NCBI GenBank assembly: GCA_016292445.1
Contig: JAEDIN010000073.1
Location: 1 to 5,604 of the forward strand
DNA from: Oscillospiraceae bacterium
Lineage (GTDB): Bacteria; Bacillota; Clostridia; Oscillospirales; Oscillospiraceae
Direction of reading: 5' to 3'
DNA: 5,604 nt
The notes under the pieces were generated by a model. It made no database searches. It saw nothing but the letters and a program-made list of their open reading frames with translations, and had not been told where the DNA came from. Shown here piece after piece: positions 1 through 5,568 of the stretch (its first letter is position 1; each line of letters begins with the position of its first letter). The translations under genes were made by a program, and so were the position numbers.

Positions 1-699
1 AAGTTCAACAAAATTCACGGCGAAAATCCGTTTCTTCCGCTCAGCGACATTGTTTACGAATTGCTGCTTCGGGATATCATAAGCTTCAGACTGCAGCCGG
101 GTACCAAAATCAGCGAAAACGCTATTTCACAGCAGCTCAATATCAGCCGCTCGCCGGTGAAAACGGCGCTGGAAAAGCTGGTCGACCGCCGCTTTGCGCG
201 AGTTGTCAACAATCGCTACTATGTCGCGGATTTTGACCCCGAGCATTACAAGGAAATCTGCGATTTCACAATGATGATAGAGCCCTTTGCCGCAAAAAAG
301 GCGGCGAGAAGAATTACACCCGAGCAGCTCGAGGAGCTGTACAGAATATCCGCCAATCTTACAGCGCTGTATCAGGAGGCATATGCCAGCGGAAAGGATT
401 TTGGCTACACAAAGCTTCTCGACCAGGAGATGGCGTTTCATTACGGCGTTGTCAAGGCATCGGGAAACAGCCTCATCTCCAGCCTGTATGAGGAGCGCAG
501 GTTCGAGGTGTGGAGATTTCGCGGCTACCTGCTTTACAGCAGACCCGAGGGCTTTTTTAACACCGTCGACACCGACCACAAGCTCATTTGCGACATTCTC
601 AAGCTTGGCGACGGCGACCTCGCGGCGGCAGTTACCAAACGCCACCTGCATGTGTCACGCGACAATATAGAACGGTACGAGTTAATTGATCTGAAATAA
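1..699 (+). CDS. GntR-family transcriptional regulator, FCD subfamily (5' truncated by window edge)
   Basis: DNA-binding, probably ligand-responsive transcription factor. The frame is open from base 1. An internal TTG at 61 could be taken as a start, but the 20 codons before it already read like the first helix of the winged HTH (LSDIVYELLLRDIISFRLQPG), so the gene begins upstream of the window. The 232 visible codons nearly fill the usual 220-240 residues. The N-terminal part carries the GntR signature: a PGTKISE turn, then a recognition helix around ISRSPVKTALEKL (visible residues about 48-60). The C-terminal FCD domain shows an Asp...Phe-His motif (D141, H147), the ASGN segment, H193, and H215 in a RHLH motif. 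These match the residues that bind a metal in this family, with an acidic ligand usually completing the site. It lies upstream of, and in the same direction as, the transporter/dehydrogenase operon, so it is the obvious candidate local regulator. The effector is unknown; FCD proteins often sense carboxylic acids. Confidence 0.93.
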   Translation, partial: KFNKIHGENPFLPLSDIVYELLLRDIISFRLQPGTKISENAISQQLNISRSPVKTALEKLVDRRFARVVNNRYYVADFDPEHYKEICDFTMMIEPFAAKKAARRITPEQLEELYRISANLTALYQEAYASGKDFGYTKLLDQEMAFHYGVVKASGNSLISSLYEERRFEVWRFRGYLLYSRPEGFFNTVDTDHKLICDILKLGDGDLAAAVTKRHLHVSRDNIERYELIDLK

Positions 700-743
700 C
701 ACGCTCATTAATTTGCTTACTAAACAGCGGATGCTAATACCTG

Positions 744-774
744 CGCCGGCAAGCCGAATAATGGTTTGCCGGTG
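744..774 (+). terminator. Weak terminator-like hairpin after the GntR gene
   Basis: The arms 744-755 and 763-774 form a 12-bp stem (two G-U wobbles) around a 7-base loop, starting 45 bases after the GntR stop codon. The downstream tract is only TTT followed by CTG, so termination would be inefficient or factor-assisted. A simple 3'-end-stabilising hairpin is the alternative. Confidence 0.5.
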
Positions 775-838
775 TTTCTGCACATAAAACTGTGCAATTG
801 TCGGGAGAGCGCGGCGGGAAATCGACCGTTTTTTTGAC

Positions 839-864
839 AAATTGCGCTTTAGTTGACGCAATTT
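839..864. promoter_or_regulatory. Perfect 8+8 inverted repeat, candidate operator
   Basis: AAATTGCG (839-846) and CGCAATTT (857-864) are exact reverse complements separated by 10 bases. The right half overlaps the -35 box of the candidate promoter at 853-880. Half-sites whose centres are about 18 bp apart fit a dimeric regulator contacting two DNA turns on the same face. The site lies between the GntR gene and the operon, so the GntR protein is a reasonable ligand for it. That is inference, because FCD-type operators vary and no match to a known consensus is claimed. If transcribed, it could also form a small hairpin. Confidence 0.4.
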
Positions 865-880
865 AAGCTCATGTTCTAAA
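853..880 (+). promoter_or_regulatory. Candidate promoter upstream of the transporter leader
   Basis: A -35 like TTGACG (853-858) is followed after 16 bases by TCTAAA (875-880). A TG one base before the -10 (872-873) makes it an extended -10 element. Transcription would begin near 887 and give a leader of about 260 bases before the transporter gene, including the strong hairpin at 990-1043. A second TTGACA at 834-839 has no good -10 at 16-18 bases. The -10 matches only four of six consensus bases, so this is a modest call. Confidence 0.35.
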
Positions 881-989
881 CTGTGTATGCTTTTGTTATA
901 AGGCAATTTTGAGGTGCAGGTCGAAAAAGGCGGCCTGAAAAATTTGATAATCATGATGCTGCCGTAGTTACGGCGGGATATTTCTCTCC

Positions 990-1043
990 TGACCCTGCGC
1001 AAAAGGGATTGTTTTATAACACTCCCTTTGGTGCGCAGGGTCA
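990..1043 (+). terminator. Strong hairpin with T-rich tail: leader terminator or attenuator
   Basis: A perfect 12-bp stem (TGACCCTGCGCA at 990-1001 with its complement at 1032-1043) continues, across a two-base bulge (1030-1031), into a 7-bp stem (1002-1008 with 1023-1029). The loop is 14 bases. It is followed by TTTGTTTAATTTTT (1044-1057). This has the form of an intrinsic terminator but lies about 105 bases before the start codon of the transporter, not after a gene. It could end transcripts arriving from the GntR gene, end a short RNA, or act as an attenuator in the operon leader. There is no A-rich tract on the 5' side, so it looks directional for + strand transcription. Confidence 0.6.
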
Positions 1044-1055
1044 TTTGTTTAATTT

Positions 1056-1083
1056 TTGACAGCGCAGACACGGGTAATTACAT
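1056..1083 (+). promoter_or_regulatory. Candidate proximal promoter with consensus -35
   Basis: A perfect TTGACA lies at 1056-1061, just after the leader hairpin. The possible -10 boxes are poor: TTACAT at 1078-1083 (16-base spacer) or TACATC at 1079-1084 (17-base spacer). Starts would fall around 1090, inside the palindrome at 1075-1104. A good -35 with a weak -10 is what a regulated promoter often looks like, but the -10 is not convincing alone. Nine bases, TTTTTGACA, are shared with positions 831-839. Confidence 0.35.
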
Positions 1084-1104
1084 CCGATGATGCGGATTTA
1101 ATTA
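1075..1104. promoter_or_regulatory. 12+12 near-perfect palindrome, candidate operator before the operon
   Basis: TAATTACATCCG (1075-1086) and CGGATTTAATTA (1093-1104) are reverse complements with a single mismatch (C1081 against T1098) around ATGATG. The centre is near 1089-1090, about 60 bases before the transporter start codon. It covers the -10/+1 region expected from the TTGACA at 1056. That position is typical for a repressor site, and the dyad symmetry suits a dimeric winged-HTH protein such as the GntR regulator at 1-699. An RNA hairpin is possible, but no T-run follows. Confidence 0.5.
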
Positions 1105-1148
1105 TATAGACAAAATAGAGAAGAATAAAAAACAGGAGGAAAGAAAAA

Positions 1149-2393
1149 ATGAACGACAAAAGCGTTCTCAAAAGCACATGGGCGGCTGCCTTCACGGTAG
1201 CGTCCGTATGGTTCGGAACCCATGTCGGCGGCGGTTTTGCCTCCGGCAACCAGGTCATCCAGTATTATTCAAATTACGGCTACACTTCCGTAATTTTCCC
1301 CATTCTCGCAATGGGTCTTCTTGCAGTTGTAATGTACATCATGATGAAGTTTGCAAAGCTCAGCGGCTTTACTAACTACAAGGACACCTACGCGGCTCTT
1401 TATCCCAAACCGTGGATGGAGGTCTTCTTTGAGATTTTCTACATCGTTATCGTGCTTGCTGCAATGGCATCGGCGGTCGCAGGTGCAGGCGAAGTTCTCG
1501 CAAACTTTATCGGCGTTAAATATGTCGGCGCAGGCAAGGTCACGATGAACCTCGTTATTGTTGCAGTCCTCATCATTCTGACCATCTTCGGCATCAAGCT
1601 GGTTCGCGCGGCTTCCACCGTTTTGTCCGTGGCAATCATTGTTATCACCGCACTGCTCGTTGTCTTCGGTCTGACCGCAGATTACGACTCCATCGCAGCC
1701 CAGCTCACTTCCCAGTATAATGTTGAGCTCGCCGAGTACACCAACGCCACCGCAACCGCAATCTGGAAGGGTGTTCTTGTTTACGCAGCATTCCAGTGCG
1801 TATCCATCCCCCCGATGATCGCAGCCGCAAACGAACTGTCCCTCAAGGGCGTCAAGAAGGCAAATATCCTCGGCTGGCTCATGAACGGCTTCGCACTTGC
1901 AGCCTCCGGCTGGATGCTCACCAAGTGGTACCCCTTGCTTGCCTCCCTCCAGAACGCAGGCAAGGAATTCCTCGCAGCTAATCCGACCGCAACCGTGGCA
2001 ACTGATCCCATCGTTGCCTATGCAACCGCACTGGGCATCCCCAACCAGACCGTGCTTAACCTCATCGGTATCAAGTGGCTGATGGTAGCATTCAGCGTCC
2101 TGCTGTTCTGCGCCTTCATGTCCACCTGCGTAACCCTCGTTTACACTATGATTCAGCGCTTCGAGGGCAAGTTCTTCCCCAACACCATCAAGAACGACAA
2201 GCTGCGCGGCACTATCGTTGCGGCACTTGTTATCGCTATCTGCTTCGCAATCTCCCTGCTCGGCCTGACCGAAATCGTCAAGTACGCATACGGCTATGAC
2301 GGCTACTACTCAATCGTAGTCATCGTCATCCCGGCATTCATCTGGGGCATCCCCAAGATCAAGAAGCTCGAGGCGGCAAAGAAAGCAGAGTAA
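1149..2393 (+). CDS. YkvI-family (COG3949) membrane transporter, LeuT-fold-like
   Basis: Integral membrane protein of 414 residues, resembling the uncharacterised YkvI family and related by fold to amino-acid/cation symporters of the APC superfamily. The clearest signature is near the N-terminus: a glycine-rich break in TM1, GGGFASGNQ (residues 27-35), followed by VIQYY. In LeuT-like folds this kind of unwound TM1 holds substrate and Na+. Hydrophobic segments fall at about 11-35, 47-67, 92-118, 131-152, 155-175, 204-226, 238-262, 305-335, 353-373 and 384-402, with a Lys-rich tail inside the cell. Two longer polar loops (about 176-204 and 262-300) are probably extracellular. The ATG at 1149 follows an AGGAGG (1134-1139) with a 9-base gap. 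Ile is encoded only by ATC and ATT, and codon choice looks tuned for high expression. It is first in an operon with two 2-oxoacid reductase-family genes, so its cargo is probably their substrate or product. The substrate is not known. Confidence 0.82.
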   Translation: MNDKSVLKSTWAAAFTVASVWFGTHVGGGFASGNQVIQYYSNYGYTSVIFPILAMGLLAVVMYIMMKFAKLSGFTNYKDTYAALYPKPWMEVFFEIFYIVIVLAAMASAVAGAGEVLANFIGVKYVGAGKVTMNLVIVAVLIILTIFGIKLVRAASTVLSVAIIVITALLVVFGLTADYDSIAAQLTSQYNVELAEYTNATATAIWKGVLVYAAFQCVSIPPMIAAANELSLKGVKKANILGWLMNGFALAASGWMLTKWYPLLASLQNAGKEFLAANPTATVATDPIVAYATALGIPNQTVLNLIGIKWLMVAFSVLLFCAFMSTCVTLVYTMIQRFEGKFFPNTIKNDKLRGTIVAALVIAICFAISLLGLTEIVKYAYGYDGYYSIVVIVIPAFIWGIPKIKKLEAAKKAE

Positions 2394-2402
2394 TTTATAA
2401 TC

Positions 2403-3350
2403 ATGAAAATTGCTATGATCGGCTCCGGGGCAGCAGGCAGCGTCTTTGCCTGCTACCTCAAAAAAGGCGGTGCGCAGCTCACGCTCGTTGACCGCTATAA
2501 GGCGCACATGGAAAAGTGCGGCAGCGTCGGCATGACCTTCGTCACTCCCGAGGGCGAGGAGCTTTTGACGGGCTTTACTACCGCCGAGACCGCCGAGAAT
2601 ATCGGCGTGCAGGATGTGGTCATACTGATGGTCAAGGCGACGCAGACCGACAGCATCATGCCCTCGCTTGAAAACTGCATCGGCGATGAAACCGTTGTCG
2701 TGTCGCTGCAAAACGGCCTCGGCAACGACGAGGTGCTTGCAAAGTATGTCGGAAAAGACCGCATTCTCTACGGCTTCGGAACTATAGGCACGGAGCTTCC
2801 CGAGCCTGCAAAGTGCGTATCCAAGCCCGAAAGCGGCGTTATCATGCGCTTTGGCGCAGCGCAAAAGTCGCCGCTGACCGACAAGCTGGGCAAGGAGCTT
2901 GAGGAATGCTTCTGCAATGGCGGCTGCCTGACCCGCTTCGAGGCGGATATCCGCCCCTTCGTGTGGAAAAAGGCAATATCCAACAGCGGCTACAACACGC
3001 TGTCATCCCTGCTTAGGCTAAAGGTCGGCGAATTCCTCGACACCGAGGAGGGCGTGGAGCTGATAAAGACCGTTTGGGCGGAGGGCTGCGCGGTGTGCAA
3101 GGCAGTGACGGGAGTTGACCTGTGGCAGGAGATGCTCGAGGAGCTTCCGAGACTCAAAGTCGGCTTTGCGACCTACTATCCGTCCATGGCACAGGATGTG
3201 CTTATAAACAAGCGCCAGACCGAGATCGCGCTTTTAAACGGCGCAATTGCTCACTACGGCGCGCAGTACGGCGTGCCCACACCGGTCAATTCGGCATTCA
3301 CGCAGCTCATAAGCTGCATTCAGAAAAATTACGACAAACAATATAAATAG
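2403..3350 (+). CDS. Ketopantoate reductase (PanE/ApbA) family oxidoreductase, copy 1
   Basis: Predicted cytoplasmic nicotinamide-dependent dehydrogenase of 315 residues, interconverting a 2-oxo acid and a 2-hydroxy acid. The N-terminal Rossmann domain has GSGAAG (7-12) and Asp30-Arg31 at the end of beta2. K78 in MVKATQ and N104 in LQNGLG match the usual active-site Lys and Asn. The C-terminal helical domain has WKK with K190 (general acid/base), N194 and N198, then S261 and E274 in RQTEI, which correspond to the Lys/Asn/Asn/Ser/Glu set of E. coli PanE. It should therefore be active. Asp30 is unusual for an NADPH enzyme and suggests NAD(H). The start lies 9 bases after the transporter stop with no clear Shine-Dalgarno (only AGAAAGCAGAG-like purines overlapping the preceding gene end), so translation is probably coupled. 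It uses ATA six times, unlike its two neighbours. Pantothenate synthesis is possible, but no pan genes are nearby; an NAD-linked D-2-hydroxyacid dehydrogenase is the main alternative. Confidence 0.88.
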   Translation: MKIAMIGSGAAGSVFACYLKKGGAQLTLVDRYKAHMEKCGSVGMTFVTPEGEELLTGFTTAETAENIGVQDVVILMVKATQTDSIMPSLENCIGDETVVVSLQNGLGNDEVLAKYVGKDRILYGFGTIGTELPEPAKCVSKPESGVIMRFGAAQKSPLTDKLGKELEECFCNGGCLTRFEADIRPFVWKKAISNSGYNTLSSLLRLKVGEFLDTEEGVELIKTVWAEGCAVCKAVTGVDLWQEMLEELPRLKVGFATYYPSMAQDVLINKRQTEIALLNGAIAHYGAQYGVPTPVNSAFTQLISCIQKNYDKQYK

Positions 3351-3354
3351 TGTG

Positions 3355-3360
3355 AAGGAG
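3355..3360 (+). promoter_or_regulatory. Ribosome binding site for the second dehydrogenase
   Basis: AAGGAG lies 8 bases before the ATG at 3369, within the 18-base gap after the preceding stop. It is a strong site, in contrast to the near absence of one before the first dehydrogenase, and it fixes the start at 3369. Confidence 0.8.
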
Positions 3361-3368
3361 TAATAATC

Positions 3369-4382
3369 ATGAAAATTGCAATGTATGGTTCCGGCGCAGC
3401 CGGCAGCGTTTTTGCCTCTTATCTTCGCAATGGCGGAGCTGATATTATCCTCATCGACCGCTACGAAGCACACATGAAGAAGGTTGCCGAGGAAGGCATG
3501 CACTTCATCATCCATCAGGAAGAAAACGGCGAATATCACGACATCGTAAAGCAGCTCACCGGTTTCCGCACCTACACCAGCGCAGCTCAGGCGGCAGAGG
3601 CCGAGGGCAAGGTCGACATCATCATCTACATGACCAAGGCCACCCAGCTCGAGCAGGCAATTCAGGATTCTCTGCCCGTAGTCGGCGATACCACCGTTGC
3701 CGTTTCCCTCATCAACGGCCTCGGCAATGACGACAATCTGTTTAAGGTATTTCCCAAGGATCGCTGCGTCATCGGCTCCGGCGTTCTCGGCACCGCAATG
3801 CCCGAGCCCGGCACCTGTGTTTCCACTCCTGCAGGCGGCGTTCAGATGAACTTCGGCGGCGCAGTCAAGAGCGAGCTGACCAACGCAGCCTGCGCAGAGC
3901 TTCTCAAGTGCTACCGCGACGGCGGCTGCGACGCTTACTGGCGTGACGGCGACCCCGGCACCGACAACAACATCTATAAGTTCATCTGGAAGAAGGTTTG
4001 CGTCAATGCAACCGTCAACACCGTATGCGCCGTTCTGCGTCTGAAGATCGGCGAGGTTGAGGCTGACCCCTACGGTCAGTGGCTGTTCCACTCCGTCATT
4101 CGTGAGACCTGCGCCGTTGCAACAGCAAAGGGTGTTCCCATGGATGCAGACGAGTTCATTGCACACGACCATGCCGATATCGTCACCAGCATCGCAGACT
4201 ACTATCCCTCCATGTGCCAGGATATGCTCTTCAATCAGCGTCAGACCGAGATCGATGTTCTCAACGGCAAAATCGCCGAGTACGGCGAGGAGCTGGGCAT
4301 CGACACCCCCGTCTGCAAGGTCCTGTCTCAGGTCGTCCGCTGCATCCAGGGCAACTACGACAAGCAGTTCTTCAAGAAGTAA
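3369..4382 (+). CDS. Ketopantoate reductase (PanE/ApbA) family oxidoreductase, copy 2
   Basis: Paralogue of the preceding gene, 337 residues. It shares the opening MKIAM-GSGAAGSVFA, DRY-AHM around residues 30-36, the RQTEI-LNG block and a C-terminal NYDKQ. Expected catalytic residues are all present: GSGAAG (7-12), K90, N116 in INGLG, K209 in IWKK, N213, N217, S281 and E294. Asp30 again points to NAD(H). It is 22 residues longer than copy 1, mainly from a longer segment at about 48-64 (beta-region before the TGF motif), a few residues near 71-82, and a 7-residue acidic/polar insertion at about 191-202 just before the catalytic Lys. The last lies near the domain interface and may alter substrate choice. 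It has a strong ribosome binding site and no ATA codons, so it is probably the more abundant of the pair. It is the last gene before the terminator at 4401. Substrate unknown; the two may act on different acids or form a hetero-oligomer. Confidence 0.88.
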   Translation: MKIAMYGSGAAGSVFASYLRNGGADIILIDRYEAHMKKVAEEGMHFIIHQEENGEYHDIVKQLTGFRTYTSAAQAAEAEGKVDIIIYMTKATQLEQAIQDSLPVVGDTTVAVSLINGLGNDDNLFKVFPKDRCVIGSGVLGTAMPEPGTCVSTPAGGVQMNFGGAVKSELTNAACAELLKCYRDGGCDAYWRDGDPGTDNNIYKFIWKKVCVNATVNTVCAVLRLKIGEVEADPYGQWLFHSVIRETCAVATAKGVPMDADEFIAHDHADIVTSIADYYPSMCQDMLFNQRQTEIDVLNGKIAEYGEELGIDTPVCKVLSQVVRCIQGNYDKQFFKK

Positions 4383-4400
4383 TTCTTTGTTTTATGGCGA

Positions 4401-4430
4401 CAAGGCACCGGAAACGGTGCCTTGTTTTTT
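4401..4430 (+). terminator. Intrinsic terminator of the transporter/dehydrogenase operon
   Basis: A perfect 10-bp stem (CAAGGCACCG, 4401-4410, with its complement at 4415-4424) closed by a GAAA tetraloop and followed by six T residues. It begins 18 bases after the stop codon at 4382, a textbook Rho-independent terminator. It separates the three-gene operon from the YeiH-family gene. Confidence 0.95.
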
Positions 4431-4450
4431 GCGAATTATTCTGGTATCAT
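4422..4450 (+). promoter_or_regulatory. Extended -10 promoter for the YeiH-family gene
   Basis: TATCAT (4445-4450) matches five of six -10 bases and is preceded by TGG, giving an extended -10 (TG at 4442-4443). Seventeen bases upstream, TTGTTT (4422-4427) can act as a weak -35; it is built from the end of the terminator stem and its T-run. Transcription would start near 4457 and leave a leader of about 22 bases containing AAGGAGG (4468-4474). Confidence 0.6.
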
Positions 4451-4479
4451 TGCTTTTTGCATGATATAAGGAGGACAAC

Positions 4480-5568
4480 ATGGATTCTGTTAAGAAAAAA
4501 GCACCGGGTGTTGCGCTGTGCGCAGTTCTTGCCGCTGCGGCAACTCTGCTGAGCACGGTAGAGCTCGGCTCATTCTCGCTTGAAATCGTCGGCGCACCCG
4601 TTTTCTCGATTTTACTGGGCATGCTTATCACGCTCGCCGTACCCAAGCTTGCATCAAGTGAGCCCACCAAGACCGGAGTTAAGTTCACCTCGAAGAAAAT
4701 TCTCCAGTGGGCGGTCATAATCCTCGGCTTTTCGCTGAATATGAGCACCATCGCCAAGGTCGGCGCAAAAAGCCTGCCGGTCATCGTCTGCACCATCGCG
4801 ACCTCGCTTATCTTGGCATATGTCATGATGAAGGTGTTAAGACTTGACGCTAAGGTCGCCTGCCTCATCGGTGTCGGCTCGTCCATATGCGGCGGCAGCG
4901 CAATTGCGGCAACCGCTCCGGTCATCGATGCGAGCGACGAGGAGGTCGCAAGGAGCATATCCGTCATATTCCTGTTCAATGTGCTGGCAGCCCTCATATT
5001 CCCGTACCTCGGCCATGCCATCGGCCTCGGCAGCGGCGGCTTTGCCGTGTTCGCCGGAACTGCGGTCAACGACACCTCGTCCGTCACCGCAGCCGCCTCC
5101 ACCGCCGAGGGCATTTACGGCGTGGACGGCATACTCTCGTCTGCCGTCACCGTCAAGCTCACGCGCACCCTCGCGATAATCCCCATCACCCTCGTGCTCG
5201 CCCTGTGGCGAACCGCAAAGGCGAAAAAAGCCGGTGTTAACGCCGAAAACGCCTTCTCTTTCAAGAAAGCGTTCCCGTTTTTCATTGTCTGGTTCGTGCT
5301 GGCGGCACTCGTGACCACCGCCGTCGGACTTCTGCCCGAAAGCGGCTTCACCGCCCTCTACGGCGGCAGCTTCGTGCCTGCAATGAAGTGGCTTGCAAAG
5401 TTCTTCATCGCAATGGCAATGGGAGCTATAGGCCTGAACACAAACATCGTAAGCCTCGTAAAAAACGGCGGCAAGCCGATCTTGCTCGGTTTCTGCTGCT
5501 GGGTAAGCATCTCCGTCGTGTCGTTACTCGTCCAGCTCGCAACGAATCTTTTTTACACAAGCATATAA
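4480..5568 (+). CDS. YeiH-family (PF03601, COG2855) putative sulfate exporter-type membrane protein
   Basis: Polytopic membrane protein of 362 residues, roughly ten hydrophobic segments. Family hallmarks are GSSICGGSAIAA (133-144) followed by APVI and an acidic ASDEEVA stretch (151-157), GTAVNDTSSVTAA (193-205), KLTRT (226-230) and AIGLNTNI (316-323) near the C-terminus. The first two motifs lie in the positions where this family has paired, repeat-like re-entrant or broken helices. Members are annotated as putative sulfate exporters because some sit in sulfonate-degradation clusters, but function is unproven for most. The second motif reads VNDTSSV, where E. coli YeiH-like proteins, as I recall them, have IHEVAQV, so this is a distinct subgroup. 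The ATG at 4480 follows AAGGAGG with a 5-base gap. It uses many ATA codons, unlike the transporter and second dehydrogenase. Terminators on both sides and a private promoter suggest it is its own unit, so a shared pathway with the upstream operon is only a possibility. Confidence 0.88.
   Translation: MDSVKKKAPGVALCAVLAAAATLLSTVELGSFSLEIVGAPVFSILLGMLITLAVPKLASSEPTKTGVKFTSKKILQWAVIILGFSLNMSTIAKVGAKSLPVIVCTIATSLILAYVMMKVLRLDAKVACLIGVGSSICGGSAIAATAPVIDASDEEVARSISVIFLFNVLAALIFPYLGHAIGLGSGGFAVFAGTAVNDTSSVTAAASTAEGIYGVDGILSSAVTVKLTRTLAIIPITLVLALWRTAKAKKAGVNAENAFSFKKAFPFFIVWFVLAALVTTAVGLLPESGFTALYGGSFVPAMKWLAKFFIAMAMGAIGLNTNIVSLVKNGGKPILLGFCCWVSISVVSLLVQLATNLFYTSI

Noticed and set aside
61..63. TTG at 61 as the start of the GntR gene
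   Set aside because: The open frame and recognisable first-helix sequence continue upstream to base 1, so the real start lies outside the window.
800..836. Hairpin GTCG/CGAC before a run of T residues as a terminator for the GntR gene
   Set aside because: Only about 4 bp of stem with a large loop; too weak. The hairpin at 744-774 is the better candidate despite its poor T-tract.
953..967. Tiny leader peptide (ATG ATG CTG CCG TAG) that might control the leader hairpin
   Set aside because: Four codons, no Shine-Dalgarno, and no run of regulatory codons.
682..1071. A 129-residue minus-strand open frame across the intergenic region
   Set aside because: The protein is very rich in Arg/Lys/Ser/Ile with no family resemblance, it runs through the hairpin at 990-1043, and it overlaps the end of the GntR gene. 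No ribosome site was evident for it.
2403..3350. Calling the first dehydrogenase panE
   Set aside because: Catalytic residues fit the family, but Asp30, the tandem paralogue, the adjacent transporter and the lack of pantothenate genes make a specific pantothenate role unsafe to assign.
3234..4172. A 312-residue minus-strand open frame antisense to the two dehydrogenases
   Set aside because: It mirrors the codon bias of the + strand genes, and its Cys/Ala/Val/Gly-rich protein spans the junction of two well-supported genes. It resembles no family.
4392..5114. A 240-residue minus-strand open frame antisense to the YeiH-family gene
   Set aside because: It is a shadow of a strongly supported membrane protein and crosses the operon terminator; low-complexity Ala/Thr/Ser/Met composition.
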